A DNA stretch of 64,000 nt from Acetobacter sicerae (GTDB lineage Bacteria > Pseudomonadota > Alphaproteobacteria > Acetobacterales > Acetobacteraceae), in the NCBI RefSeq assembly GCF_011516765.1, contig NZ_JAAABN010000005.1, positions 186,001 through 250,000 on the forward strand, written 5' to 3'. The notes beneath the pieces were generated by a model. That model was given only the letters and a program-made list of their open reading frames with translations, searched no databases and had not been told where the DNA came from. Below are positions 1 to 7,862 of the stretch, one piece after another; positions within the stretch are counted from its first letter, which is position 1; each line of letters opens with the position of its first letter. A program made the position numbers and the translations under genes.

Positions 1-655
1 GATCAAGCCAGTTGGGGAAATTGACACTGGGGTCGATGTTGATCAGCAGCCACAGGGCGAAGCTCAGTCCCAGCGCGAGGAAACGGTTGAACCGGATCAC
101 GCAGAACATCAGGGGAAAGGCCCCCAGCAGCACCATGTAAAGCGGCAGGATGTTCAGGTTGGACGGCAGGGCGTCCAGCAGAAACACACGCCAGAAATTG
201 GAAAGACCGTACGCCAGTTCGGGCTCAAGGAAATCGACGGGAACAGGTGTGAAATTGCGCCATGTGCGGATGATGACGACAAAGGCCAGCATCATCAGCG
301 TCTGGGCGATGTAGAGCTTGCCACAGCGGATGGCGATCTTGCGGAGCGTCTCCGGCACGCCGTATTTCGGAAAACCTCGTCCGTAAGCCAGCCAGGAGGC
401 GTATCCGGCCAGCAGCACGAAAATTTCCGCGGCGTCGGCAAAGCCAAGGTTCCGGATGGTCAGCCGGTTGAGGAGGTTCTGTGGCATATGGTCCACGAAC
501 ATCATCAGCAGGGCGATCCCGCGCAGGGCGTCCACGCGATGGTCGCGGACCCGTTTGGTGGCGGGCGCAGCGTTCAGGGCGACCGTGGCCCTGTCTGTCC
601 GGCCTTCAGGAGAAGAGTGGTCGGAAAGCGGGAAAGAGGAGGTCGTGGCGGTCAT
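1..655 (-). CDS. opgC: OpgC-like membrane acyltransferase (3' end outside window)
   Basis: Partial gene: 218 N-terminal residues are visible and the rest lies beyond the left edge. After a polar N-terminus of about 38 residues comes the signature DALRG (residues 42-46) leading into the first membrane segment and FVDHMP (53-58), then further hydrophobic segments rich in Leu, Trp and Phe. This layout is that of OpgC, an inner-membrane protein that transfers succinyl groups to osmoregulated periplasmic glucans. The start ATG at 655 is the only reasonable one before the signature. The gene is divergent from the Mrp gene with about 310 bp between them. Family assignment is good. The exact acyl donor and acceptor in this organism are inferred, and related acyltransferase-3 proteins are the alternative. 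Confidence 0.8.
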   Translation of the reverse strand, partial: MTATTSSFPLSDHSSPEGRTDRATVALNAAPATKRVRDHRVDALRGIALLMMFVDHMPQNLLNRLTIRNLGFADAAEIFVLLAGYASWLAYGRGFPKYGVPETLRKIAIRCGKLYIAQTLMMLAFVVIIRTWRNFTPVPVDFLEPELAYGLSNFWRVFLLDALPSNLNILPLYMVLLGAFPLMFCVIRFNRFLALGLSFALWLLINIDPSVNFPNWLD

Positions 656-964
656 GTCCTGTCCTGCACGGCTGCGGCAATGGAGTGGTCGCCGGAAACA
701 CGCGCCTTATAGCAATCAATCACGGAAGGGTGAGAGCCGCCATCCGGCTTTCTGATGCATTTTTCGGAGACACTGGTATCCATGCAACATTCTTTCAGGA
801 GACGACGGGCGTAACAGGCCGATCCGGCGATCGACCGTATGCCGCAACCATGACAGGGAATGCTTTATGAGGCGTTCCGGTGAAAGATTGGTGCGCATTC
901 CATCTGGTCGTTCCGGTTTATAGACGCCATATACACCCTCACAGCAGAGAAAAGAGGCGATGTC
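656..964. other. Divergent intergenic region between the opgC-like and mrp genes
   Basis: 309 bp with no convincing gene. It must hold the promoters of both flanking genes. Before the plus-strand start lies AAGAGG with a 7-nt spacer, a good ribosome binding site. I see no clear paired -35/-10, operator repeat or RNA gene. Confidence 0.6.
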
Positions 965-2095
965 ATGGCCGAGCAGCGGGTTCCCTCGCGTGAGGAAATC
1001 GAGACAGTCATCAGGAGTGTCGTCGAACCGACCAGTGGGCGGTCGCTGCTGGAAATCGGGCAGATCGAAGCCTGTCAGACCGCTGCCGGACGCATCCGCC
1101 TGACGCTGGCCGTGGCTCCGGCTCTTGCTGCGCATCTCGAAAAAAGTGCTACCGCCGCCGAACAGGCGCTGGACAGGGCGTTTCCGGAATGGCGCGCCAG
1201 CGTGCTGCTGACGGCGCACCGTCCGACAGCGCCCAACCCGACAACATCACGACCGGAGCCGAAAGCCGGAGGCGGACATCGGCCCCTGGGGGGCGTCGGG
1301 AACAGGGACGCGTCCGAACCGCTTCTGCCGCAGGTTCGTACCGTGATCGCCGTCTCGTCAGGCAAGGGCGGCGTCGGCAAATCGACCACCGCCGTCAATC
1401 TGGCGGCCGGACTGGCGCTGGAAGGAATGTCGGTCGGGCTGATGGACGCCGATGTCCACGGTCCTTCGCTGCCGCGTATGCTCGGCATCAGCGGCAGACC
1501 CGAAGTCCGCGACGGCAAACTGATCCCGGTTGAGGCGTGGGGACTGCGCGCGATGTCCATCGGCATGCTTGTCGATGAAACACAGGCGATGGTCTGGCGC
1601 GGCCCGATGGTCATGGGCGCGATCGGTCAGCTTCTCGGCGATGTCGCGTGGGGCGAACTGGACGTTCTGGTGATCGACATGCCGCCGGGAACGGGAGACG
1701 CGCAGCTCACGCTGGCGCAGAAAGCCGTCCTGAGCGGCGCGATCATCGTCTCGACGCCGCAGGACATTGCACTGCTGGATGCGCGACGCGGTGTGGCGAT
1801 GTTCGAGAAGACCCGCGTGCCGGTTCTGGGGCTTGTCGAGAACATGTCCTATTTCTGCTGCCCGAACTGCAATCACCGCACGGAGCTGTTCGGTCACGGC
1901 GGCGCTCGGGAAGAAGCGCGACGGCTCGATGTGCCGTTCCTCGGCGAAATTCCGCTGCTGGCCGACATCCGCCTCAGCGCCGATGAGGGTGCGCCGATTG
2001 TGGTGAGAGCGCCGGAGAGCGAGGCCGCGAAGGCCTACCGCTCGCTCGCGGCTGGCGTGGCCGGGGTTGTGCGGAAACTGCCACACAGACGGTAA
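965..2095 (+). CDS. Mrp/ApbC-family iron-sulfur cluster carrier ATPase
   Basis: P-loop ATPase of the Mrp/NBP35 family (376 aa), which binds a 4Fe-4S cluster and passes it to target apoproteins in the cytosol. Residues 1-80 form the MIP18-type (DUF59) domain, followed by a Pro/Gly-rich linker. The Walker A motif with the deviant double lysine, GKGGVGKST, is at 133-141. DADVHGPS follows as in all Mrp proteins, DMPPGTGD is the switch II/Walker B region, and the cluster-binding C-x-x-C is Cys299/Cys302 (an extra Cys at 298). Length is normal. The start has a good Shine-Dalgarno (AGAGG). It stands alone, about 140 bp before the next plus-strand gene. Very secure as family; the particular client proteins are unknown. 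Confidence 0.95.
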   Translation: MAEQRVPSREEIETVIRSVVEPTSGRSLLEIGQIEACQTAAGRIRLTLAVAPALAAHLEKSATAAEQALDRAFPEWRASVLLTAHRPTAPNPTTSRPEPKAGGGHRPLGGVGNRDASEPLLPQVRTVIAVSSGKGGVGKSTTAVNLAAGLALEGMSVGLMDADVHGPSLPRMLGISGRPEVRDGKLIPVEAWGLRAMSIGMLVDETQAMVWRGPMVMGAIGQLLGDVAWGELDVLVIDMPPGTGDAQLTLAQKAVLSGAIIVSTPQDIALLDARRGVAMFEKTRVPVLGLVENMSYFCCPNCNHRTELFGHGGAREEARRLDVPFLGEIPLLADIRLSADEGAPIVVRAPESEAAKAYRSLAAGVAGVVRKLPHRR

Positions 2096-2236
2096 TCACG
2101 GTCTGAGAACAGGTATATTTTTTGTTCCTTTTTTGAGATGGCGCTTTATGTTAATATGTAACTAAATATTGGCGTCCATGTCATTTTGTTAACGGTTCGG
2201 CTGTGGGCGCATCAGACAGGTTTGAGGAATACCCTG

Positions 2237-4090
2237 ATGTCGAGCGTAACGAATGGCGGGTCTGTTTCGGGCACAACCACCAGTTCCGGGGATGTGACGC
2301 AGAATGTCGATTCCGGAAATGGGGAGCTTGTCACCACGGTTGGAAGCGGAGGTGTGGTGACGTCTGCTGTTCTGGGGGCTTCGGCAGAGACCTACGCAAG
2401 AGAAGACCTGATTGTAGAATCAGGAGGAGCGTCCTTTTTCACGTCGGTCACTCCAGCCGATTCAGCCAGTGTCGTTGTCCGTAATGCAATAGTGCAGGAA
2501 GATGTGTACGGGCTGAGCACCAGCGCCGTTTTTTCCACGACCATCGCAGAAATACAGAATAACGTTCATGGATGGGGCGGCGGCGCTGAAGTCTATTCAG
2601 CGAGCCAGTATATTCATGCTGGCGGAGAATCTTACGGCGCGACGTTTGCGGGAGCGCCGGATGGCAGTTTTCTTCCTAACCAGAATGATCCCTATTGGGG
2701 TTACACACCGATTACCTATTCCGCCGCTGATGCGACGCAATATGTTGAGTCTGGCGGACTGGCGAAAAACACAACGTTAAATGCCTACTCTGAGCAGGTC
2801 GTCTCCGGTGGCGGCATCGCACGCGATACGACGGTCAACAGTGGCGGAGAACAGATTGTTTCCTCTGGTGGTTCAGCCGTCGATACGACCATCAACGCCT
2901 ACGGTTCATCCTTCGTCACATCTGGCGGCACGGCGATCGACGTGGATGTCGGCTCCGGCGGTGTCCTGAGCGCCGGCAGTGGCGCGACGCTGACGGACAT
3001 CACGCTTGAGAACGGCGGCAGGCTGGACGTGTCGAAAGACACGCTGTTCACGGACCGGATCGCGCTCAATGGCGGCACGATCGACATCACGGACCTGACT
3101 GGTTCCGGGACACCGGATTACACATTCAGCGGCGATAACAGACTGACGATCACCCGCGACGGTGTGAGCGAGACGATCCTGTTTGACGGCGTCTATGATC
3201 CCACCAAACTGCTCGTCACGACCGACACTGATGGCAGCACGCTGATCGATTACGGCACGCCCGCGCCGTGCTACTGCCCGGGCACGCTGATCGCCACGGC
3301 GGAAGGCGAAACTCCCGTCGAGGCGCTGGAAATCGGTGATCTGGTCCGCACGGCGTCCGGCGCGCTGCGTCCCATCCGCTGGATCGGTCGCCGCGCCTAT
3401 GACGGCGTGTTCGCCCGCGGCAATCCGGACCTGATCCCTGTGACCTTCGAGAAAGGGTCTCTGGGCCACAACCTGCCGAAGCGGGCGCTGACAGTTTCTC
3501 CGCTGCACGCGATGTTCGTGGAAGGGTACCTGATCCCGGCACACTGTCTGGTGAATGGCGGCTCCATCCATTACGGCAGCATCGGCGAGCGGGTGGAATA
3601 CATCCATGTCGAGCTTGAAAGCCACGATCTGTTGCTGGCCGAGGGCGCGCCGTCCGAGAGCTTCGTTGATGACGGCTCACGCGGCATGTTCCACAACGCT
3701 GGCACGTTTGCGGAGCTGTATCCGGAGGCGAAGACCGTCGAGGCGGTCTATTGCGCTCCTCGTCTGGAAGACGGCACGGTGCTGGAGCATATCCGCGAGC
3801 GTCTGTCGGCCCATACCGGCAGCTCTGTGCGGCTGGGCCTGCTGGCTTCCGACAGGGAGCGTCAGCTGTCCGGCTGGGCTGTTGACCTGCTGACGCCGTC
3901 CGAGCCTGTGGCGCTGGAAGTGCTGCTGAACGGGCGTGTGATTGGCATGACGCTGGCCGACGGTCCGAGCGGCGTGGTGAGCAACGGTGCGGCTGCCTAC
4001 GGCTTCACGTTCGGTCTGCCGCGCGGGGTCACGACGGCGAGCGGCGCGTTCTCGCTGCGGGCTGTGTCGTCCATGAAGGCAGCGGCCTGA
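2237..4090 (+). CDS. Surface protein with strand-loop-strand repeats, Hint domain and C-terminal beta domain
   Basis: 617 aa from ATG 2237, chosen because GAGGAA sits 7 nt upstream. An in-frame TTG at 2186 would add 17 residues. Residues about 1-290 are Gly/Ser/Thr-rich with recurring G-G-x-x-x-x-T-T and V-x-S-G-G units, the AIDA-type passenger strand-loop-strand repeat (clearest at about 175-290). A Hint (hedgehog/intein) domain begins at Cys345/Cys347 in a C-x-C-P-G-T-L-I motif and includes the conserved S-P-L-H-A-M block, so the nucleophile and the histidine block of self-cleaving Hint domains are present. The last ~80 residues form a G-W-A-x-D domain that recurs in the next gene. No classical signal peptide or autotransporter barrel is visible, so the export route is unclear. 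The role as an adhesin is inferred from the repeats. Confidence 0.85.
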   Translation: MSSVTNGGSVSGTTTSSGDVTQNVDSGNGELVTTVGSGGVVTSAVLGASAETYAREDLIVESGGASFFTSVTPADSASVVVRNAIVQEDVYGLSTSAVFSTTIAEIQNNVHGWGGGAEVYSASQYIHAGGESYGATFAGAPDGSFLPNQNDPYWGYTPITYSAADATQYVESGGLAKNTTLNAYSEQVVSGGGIARDTTVNSGGEQIVSSGGSAVDTTINAYGSSFVTSGGTAIDVDVGSGGVLSAGSGATLTDITLENGGRLDVSKDTLFTDRIALNGGTIDITDLTGSGTPDYTFSGDNRLTITRDGVSETILFDGVYDPTKLLVTTDTDGSTLIDYGTPAPCYCPGTLIATAEGETPVEALEIGDLVRTASGALRPIRWIGRRAYDGVFARGNPDLIPVTFEKGSLGHNLPKRALTVSPLHAMFVEGYLIPAHCLVNGGSIHYGSIGERVEYIHVELESHDLLLAEGAPSESFVDDGSRGMFHNAGTFAELYPEAKTVEAVYCAPRLEDGTVLEHIRERLSAHTGSSVRLGLLASDRERQLSGWAVDLLTPSEPVALEVLLNGRVIGMTLADGPSGVVSNGAAAYGFTFGLPRGVTTASGAFSLRAVSSMKAAA

Positions 4091-4100
4091 GCCAGCCTCC

Positions 4101-6071
4101 ATGACCGGTCCGCTCTATCGCGCCTTTCTTGATCGGGCGGACCGCTATGTCATCGAAGGATGGGCGAGGGATGAGGCGGACCCGTTTACGCCCGTCCCGC
4201 TCGCAGTTTTCCGTGATGGGGTGCAGGTCGCGGAACTGGCCGCCGAAAGCTGGCGCGAAGACCTTGTGGAGCCCGGTCATAGCGATGGTTATTGCGCCTT
4301 TCGTCATGTCTGGGTGCCGCCGCTGCCGGAGAACGATTTTTCACGGATCGAAGTGAGACTTCCGAACGGAGAGCAGATCAGTGGCTCTCCGGTTTTCGTG
4401 CCCGCGCCGACGGATGAGCAGACCGTGCTGGGGATGCGGGGTGCGATCGACATTCTCGATCACGAGCGGGTCGCCGGGTGGATACGCGACGAGGATCGGC
4501 CCGAGCGTGCCGTTGGGGTGACAGTTCTGCTCGACGGGCAGGAAGCCGCCTTTCTGAAAGCCAACAGCTTCCGCCGCGATCTTCGTGATCTGGGTTTGGG
4601 AAGCGGGCGCTATGGCTTCGAGTTTCTGTTTACGTCTCCACCGGACCCGCTCACGGCGCATACTGTCGAAATCCGCCCTGATACAGGTGCGCCTTTTCCG
4701 GAAGGTGCAAAAATTCTGCCAGCGGCAGAGGGCTTTTTCGATCAGGCCATGATGAATCTCGCCCGTCGCGAAATTGGTGGGTTGCGCGATGTAGGGAAGA
4801 TCCGGACGGCTGCCGATTTTCTGGCGTCCTGTGTGGAGACGCTCAGGAGGAAGGATGCGGAAGGCACGTTGGGATTGGCGTCCCGGCGTGAAATTCGTCG
4901 TCTGCGTCGGCAGGAGGGCAATCGTGCCGTCACGGTGCAGCGTCAGGTGCTGGTGATTGACGATCAGACCCCTGATGCACGGCGCGATGCGGCCTCGGTG
5001 GCGTTGCTGGCGCACATGAAAGCCCTACAGGCGGCGGGTCTGAAAGTATTTTTTACGCCAAGCCTCATTCCCGGCTGTCGTGAGGATGTTCTCGCTTTGC
5101 TTGAAGAGCAGGGGATTACAGTTCTCAGGCCGCCCTTATGGGAGTCGGTCGAGGCCATTCTCAGACAGGCGGGCGAGGCGTTTGAGCTCATCTATCTGCA
5201 TCGCCTCGGCAATGCGTCGGCCTATCTGGAGCTGGCGAGACGTCTCTGTCCGATGGCGCGGATTATCTGGTCCGTGGCGGACATCGACAGTCTCCGTCTG
5301 CGGCGACAGGCGCAGGTCGAGCAGCGGCCTGAACTGAACATTCTTGCCGCCCAGAGTGAGGCGCGGGAACGGATGGTGACCTGGCGTTCCAATGTGGTGC
5401 TCACCCATTCGGATGAAGAGACGGCGCGTATCCGGGAAGGTGTGCCGTCCAGCGCCGCTGTCACCGTACGCTGGGCGGTTCCTGTCGGGAAGACGGTGTA
5501 TCGTTCGGCAAAACGGGACAGGATCGTTTTTCTCGGCCATTTTGGTCACGCACCCAATCGGGATGCTGTCCGCTGGCTGGCTACGGAGATTGTGCCCGCC
5601 CTGCGGCATCTGAATCCCGCTCTGGAGATCACGGTTTTCGGTTCGGGCATGACGGCGGAAACCCTGTCCTTCGCCTGTGATGGGCTGACATTCGCGGGTT
5701 ATGCGCCGGAGATCTCTAGTGTTTTCGCACAGGCGCGGCTGATGGTGGCGCCTCTCCGTTTTGGTGCGGGCATCAAGGGCAAGATTCTGGAAAGCTGGGC
5801 GCATGGCGTCCCGGTTCTGATGACGCCGATGGCGGCGGAGGGGCTGCCGCTTCTGGATGGGCAGCGTTCCTGTGTGACGCCTGCGGAAACGGAGGCGTTT
5901 GTTGCCGGGATTATGGCCTTATGGGCCGATGAAGATGGGCTGAAAGAGCAGTCTGCTCTGGGACGAAAACTGCTAAGGGAAGCTTTTTCGGAAAAATCGG
6001 TGGAAGCTGAAATGGCGCAGGCTCTCTCTGCCGCTTTCGCTGAAAAGGGAATGAAGAGCGGGAGCCTGTAA
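4101..6071 (+). CDS. Glycosyltransferase (GT4-like) with two N-terminal GWxxD domains
   Basis: 656 aa. Residues about 1-95 and 110-200 are two copies of a beta-rich module with the pattern G-W-x-x-D ... P ... V ... F/S-x-R-x-D-L ... G-x-x-x-F. The middle (about 285-450) is a Rossmann-like half, and the C-terminal half has the group 1 glycosyltransferase signature F-G-A-G-I-K-G-K-I-L-E-S-W near residues 552-566, with the following G-V-P-V. It starts 10 bp after the Hint protein stop and has no strong Shine-Dalgarno of its own, so translational coupling is likely. The same module ends the Hint protein, which supports a joint role in making or decorating a surface structure. The sugar donor and acceptor are unknown. 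Confidence 0.85.
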   Translation: MTGPLYRAFLDRADRYVIEGWARDEADPFTPVPLAVFRDGVQVAELAAESWREDLVEPGHSDGYCAFRHVWVPPLPENDFSRIEVRLPNGEQISGSPVFVPAPTDEQTVLGMRGAIDILDHERVAGWIRDEDRPERAVGVTVLLDGQEAAFLKANSFRRDLRDLGLGSGRYGFEFLFTSPPDPLTAHTVEIRPDTGAPFPEGAKILPAAEGFFDQAMMNLARREIGGLRDVGKIRTAADFLASCVETLRRKDAEGTLGLASRREIRRLRRQEGNRAVTVQRQVLVIDDQTPDARRDAASVALLAHMKALQAAGLKVFFTPSLIPGCREDVLALLEEQGITVLRPPLWESVEAILRQAGEAFELIYLHRLGNASAYLELARRLCPMARIIWSVADIDSLRLRRQAQVEQRPELNILAAQSEARERMVTWRSNVVLTHSDEETARIREGVPSSAAVTVRWAVPVGKTVYRSAKRDRIVFLGHFGHAPNRDAVRWLATEIVPALRHLNPALEITVFGSGMTAETLSFACDGLTFAGYAPEISSVFAQARLMVAPLRFGAGIKGKILESWAHGVPVLMTPMAAEGLPLLDGQRSCVTPAETEAFVAGIMALWADEDGLKEQSALGRKLLREAFSEKSVEAEMAQALSAAFAEKGMKSGSL

Positions 6072-6073
6072 TC

Positions 6074-6186
6074 AGAAGTTTTGGTGAAGCTTTTTGCAAA
6101 AAGCTTCAAAACATGTCGCTTTCCGGGGCTTGGCTTGCACCCACAAAGAGACGTAGCCCCTTTGGTCCCGGTTTATTAAAAGAGGG
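6074..6186. repeat. Composite palindromic repeat, copy 1
   Basis: Two modules. The first has a perfect 10-bp inverted repeat, GAAGCTTTTT (6086-6095) and AAAAAGCTTC (6098-6107), preceded by AAGTTTTGGT. The second (6142-6180) contains CACAAAGAGAC, CCCTTTGGTCCCGG and TTAAAAGA. Both modules recur at 39343-39455 in another arrangement. The element fills the gap between two converging genes, so it can act as a terminator in both directions. Confidence 0.75.
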
Positions 6187-6192
6187 GGATGG

Positions 6193-6630
6193 TCAGTTGG
6201 CGGGGCCCGAGGCTTTCAGGGTCGCGGCATTGAGCTGCTGATGCAATGACAGGCCGTGCGCAACCTTGGCCGCATCGGCTGGCGCCATGGCGATGCCGAC
6301 TGGGCCGTAAGCTGGATGCTGAAAGGCGAGAATGGAGCCCTGAGACTCCGGATCAAGCTGAAGCGCCCAGTTGGTGCGACGCACCGGCGTGAACGGCACC
6401 CCTTCAATAGGCGGAATGTTCGTGCCGATCATGGCCTGATGAACCGCGCCAAGTCCCGTGATCAGATCGGCAACCTGAGCGGCATTCAGATCCAGAACGA
6501 TTTTCTTGCGACCTGAGGTGATGGTCAGGGTCGCCTGCTTGAAGTCCTCGGATGCTGCGATATGGATATGAGGATCTTTGACGCGTTCCGCAGGAGCCGA
6601 TGTTTCCGTTGGCGTCGTTTTCTTGCTCAT
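6193..6630 (-). CDS. Conserved hypothetical protein, 145 aa
   Basis: Unrecognised small soluble protein. The N-terminal ~20 residues are polar and probably disordered (Lys/Thr/Pro/Ala-rich). The rest looks like a compact alpha/beta fold with a run of beta-strand residues (about 30-48), a helix around the phrase L-N-A-A-Q-V-A-D-L (about 49-57) and a further strand region with A-F-Q-H-P-A-Y. No signal peptide, membrane segment or catalytic motif is evident. The codon use matches its neighbours and it ends next to the palindromic repeat, with ispE upstream on the same strand about 100 bp away. It appears to be a real gene with no assignable function. Confidence 0.65.
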   Translation of the reverse strand: MSKKTTPTETSAPAERVKDPHIHIAASEDFKQATLTITSGRKKIVLDLNAAQVADLITGLGAVHQAMIGTNIPPIEGVPFTPVRRTNWALQLDPESQGSILAFQHPAYGPVGIAMAPADAAKVAHGLSLHQQLNAATLKASGPAN

Positions 6631-6733
6631 TATTCCGTCAGGCTTTCCTGCTGATCGAGGTAACCTGAAACCGATATCTCAGGTGGTCTCTCGCATATTA
6701 TAAAGCCATTCTCTCTCTGAGAGAAATGCTCTT

Positions 6734-7624
6734 TCAGGCCGAGGGCGCATCAGGAGAAGGCAGAACAGGGCCAGCCCAGATCCACCAGTCATTCTGCTGC
6801 TCCTGCCTGAGCTGGGTTGCGGCGGCTTCCGCGCTTTCTGCCGTATCGAACAGGCCAAAGCAGGTTGCGCCCGAACCACTCATCCGGCTGAGAAGACAGT
6901 TCGGCAAAGCGCCGATGGCGTCCAGAACAATGCTGATCGACGGGCGGAGGGCGCAGGCCGGTGGCTCCAGATCATTGCTGAGGCGCTGAAGATCGTCCGT
7001 CATGGCGGCGGCAGTCGGCCATGCGGCTGGCAGGATGGCGTCACTGGAAAAAGCGGCGTTGCGCGCCTTGAAAATGGCGGGCGTGGAAACGGCCTCACCA
7101 CAGTTTACAAGCAGTATTCCGCAGGCCGGAAGAGCGGGCGCGGGATCAAGCTGCTCGCCGATGCCGCGCATCAGGGTCGGTTTCTGGAGCAGGCACACAG
7201 GCACATCCGCTCCGAGCTGTTCTGCGATCGACAGAAGGCGCGGTTCCGGCGTGCCGAGCGCCAGAACCCGGTCCACAAGACGGAGCGTCGCGGCGGCATC
7301 GGCTGATCCGCCACCGATACCGGAGGCGACCGGCAGGTTTTTCTCGAGGATGAGACGGCCTGTGAGTGGGGTGTCCATGCCCTGGGTCAGCAGACGGGCC
7401 GCCCGTATGACAAGATTGTCGTCCGTGGCTTCCGAGGCGAGTTTTTGGCCAAAAGGTCCGGTCAGTTCGAGTGACAGCGGTGCTTCGGAGGCTTCATGGG
7501 TAAGGCGGTCTGCGGCCCCTGCGAACACCACGAGACTGTCGAGCAGATGGTAGCCATCCGGCCGTTTGCCCGTGACATGCAGGTAGAGATTGATTTTCGC
7601 ATGGGCTGTTTCTGTGAGGCTCAC
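6734..7624 (-). CDS. ispE: 4-diphosphocytidyl-2-C-methyl-D-erythritol kinase
   Basis: GHMP-family kinase that phosphorylates the 2-hydroxyl of CDP-methylerythritol in the non-mevalonate isoprenoid pathway, which feeds hopanoid, quinone and undecaprenyl synthesis. The N-terminal motif A-H-A-K-I-N-L-Y-L is followed by the ribose-binding D-G-Y-H and the glycine-rich ATP loop P-V-A-S-G-I-G-G-G-S-A-D-A-A (residues about 98-111). GTG at 7624 places the motif at the usual distance from the start and has GGATGA just upstream; an ATG at 7699 would add 25 unconserved residues. The C-terminal motif S-G-S-G-A-T-C-F-G is intact. Single-gene context; no isoprenoid neighbours. Confidence 0.92.
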   Translation of the reverse strand: MSLTETAHAKINLYLHVTGKRPDGYHLLDSLVVFAGAADRLTHEASEAPLSLELTGPFGQKLASEATDDNLVIRAARLLTQGMDTPLTGRLILEKNLPVASGIGGGSADAAATLRLVDRVLALGTPEPRLLSIAEQLGADVPVCLLQKPTLMRGIGEQLDPAPALPACGILLVNCGEAVSTPAIFKARNAAFSSDAILPAAWPTAAAMTDDLQRLSNDLEPPACALRPSISIVLDAIGALPNCLLSRMSGSGATCFGLFDTAESAEAAATQLRQEQQNDWWIWAGPVLPSPDAPSA

Positions 7625-7862
7625 GGGGTCATCCGGCTGTTGTGGGATCGGCGCGCACAGGTTTAGCGCAGCTTGGCAGATGGCGCGAGAGATGAACATG
7701 CTGGTTTCGGGAAGGAGTGGTTTCCGTAGATTGCTTCAGAATAAACGAAACTATTGCTCTTATTTAGCGTTCTGTTTCAGTAGAATGGCATCGCTACGTG
7801 CAGGTATGACGTGTGAGAGTCAGCCGGTTTCAGTCACGGGCAGCGACTAGCTGGAGGCCGGA

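Noticed and set aside
716..1219. Open frame of 167 codons on the minus strand
   Set aside because: It overlaps the start of the well-supported Mrp gene and has no recognisable domain; a shadow caused by high GC.
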